Assembly: GCA_024278415.1 (NCBI GenBank)
Contig: JAJRTI010000135.1
Span: forward strand, 1-13,435
From: Planctomycetota bacterium
Lineage (GTDB): Bacteria > Planctomycetota > Brocadiia > JAJRTI01
Reading direction: 5' to 3'
Length of the DNA: 13,435 bases
Made by a program: the position numbers and the translations under genes. Shown one piece after another: positions 13,420 to 13,435 of the stretch. The notes beneath the pieces are model-generated. The model was not told the DNA's origin, ran no database searches, and saw only the letters and a list, made by a program, of their open reading frames with translations. Position 1 is the stretch's first letter; each line of letters opens with the position of its first letter.

Positions 13420-13435
13420 CAGCACGGTAGGTGCC

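Larger units (their letters stand above)
12866..13435. other. Non-coding region with promoter and inverted-repeat cluster
   Basis: No gene is supported in these 570 nt. The part next to the GH71-like gene has a candidate minus-strand promoter (12990-13018). It also has a 6-bp inverted repeat, TGGACA/TGTCCA (12910-12915 and 12933-12938), which could be an operator. From 13129 to the window end the sequence is packed with palindromes, annotated separately. A 154-codon plus-strand frame (12882-13346) runs through these hairpins and is Arg/Ser/Gly-rich without a domain, so it is not called. Confidence 0.65.

Overview
The window reads as a high-GC bacterial carbohydrate-utilisation locus. Third codon positions are strongly G/C, which leaves long empty antisense frames behind most genes. 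The mix of large secreted glycoside hydrolases, Gfo/Idh/MocA and xylose-isomerase-like TIM-barrel enzymes, PIN-domain toxin-antitoxin modules and hairpin-rich dispersed repeats is typical of PVC-group or similar environmental, often metagenome-assembled, heterotrophs. No rRNA or marker gene is present, so the phylum is a guess.

All seven metabolic genes lie on the minus strand. Read 5'->3' on that strand they are: a secreted GH71-like hydrolase with a C-terminal LamG domain (10481-12865); a TIM-barrel sugar isomerase/epimerase (9544-10365); a zinc-dependent medium-chain sugar/polyol dehydrogenase (8543-9529, only 14 nt further on); a Gfo/Idh/MocA oxidoreductase (7351-8382, GTG start); a second TIM-barrel isomerase/epimerase (5661-6482); a secreted clan GH-A hydrolase with an N-terminal jelly roll and a C-terminal NEW3-like domain (2956-5556); and a secreted GH42-like hydrolase cut by the window edge (1-1977). 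A plausible reading is that the three exported enzymes process polysaccharide or oligosaccharide outside the cytoplasm. The four soluble enzymes would then oxidise and isomerise the imported sugar. No transporter, kinase or regulator is visible, so the substrate cannot be named.

Two unrelated toxin-antitoxin modules sit on the plus strand, against the direction of the cluster. One is a ribbon-helix-helix antitoxin with a PIN toxin (2290-2930). The other is a Phd/YefM antitoxin with a PIN toxin (6662-7325). Each has a good sigma70-type promoter whose -10 box lies inside a perfect 10-bp inverted repeat, as expected for autorepression. Together they flank the GH-A/isomerase gene pair.

Two stretches longer than 300 nt lack genes. 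The first (1978-2289) holds a 72-nt imperfect palindrome plus the first TA promoter. The second (12866-13435) holds a candidate promoter for the GH71-like gene and a dense cluster of inverted repeats. The main one is a 167-nt near-symmetric element (13213-13379) with 44-nt arms that enclose three further hairpins. It looks like a MITE-like or structured dispersed repeat and is the least explained structure in the window. No CRISPR array, tRNA, rRNA or transposase was seen.
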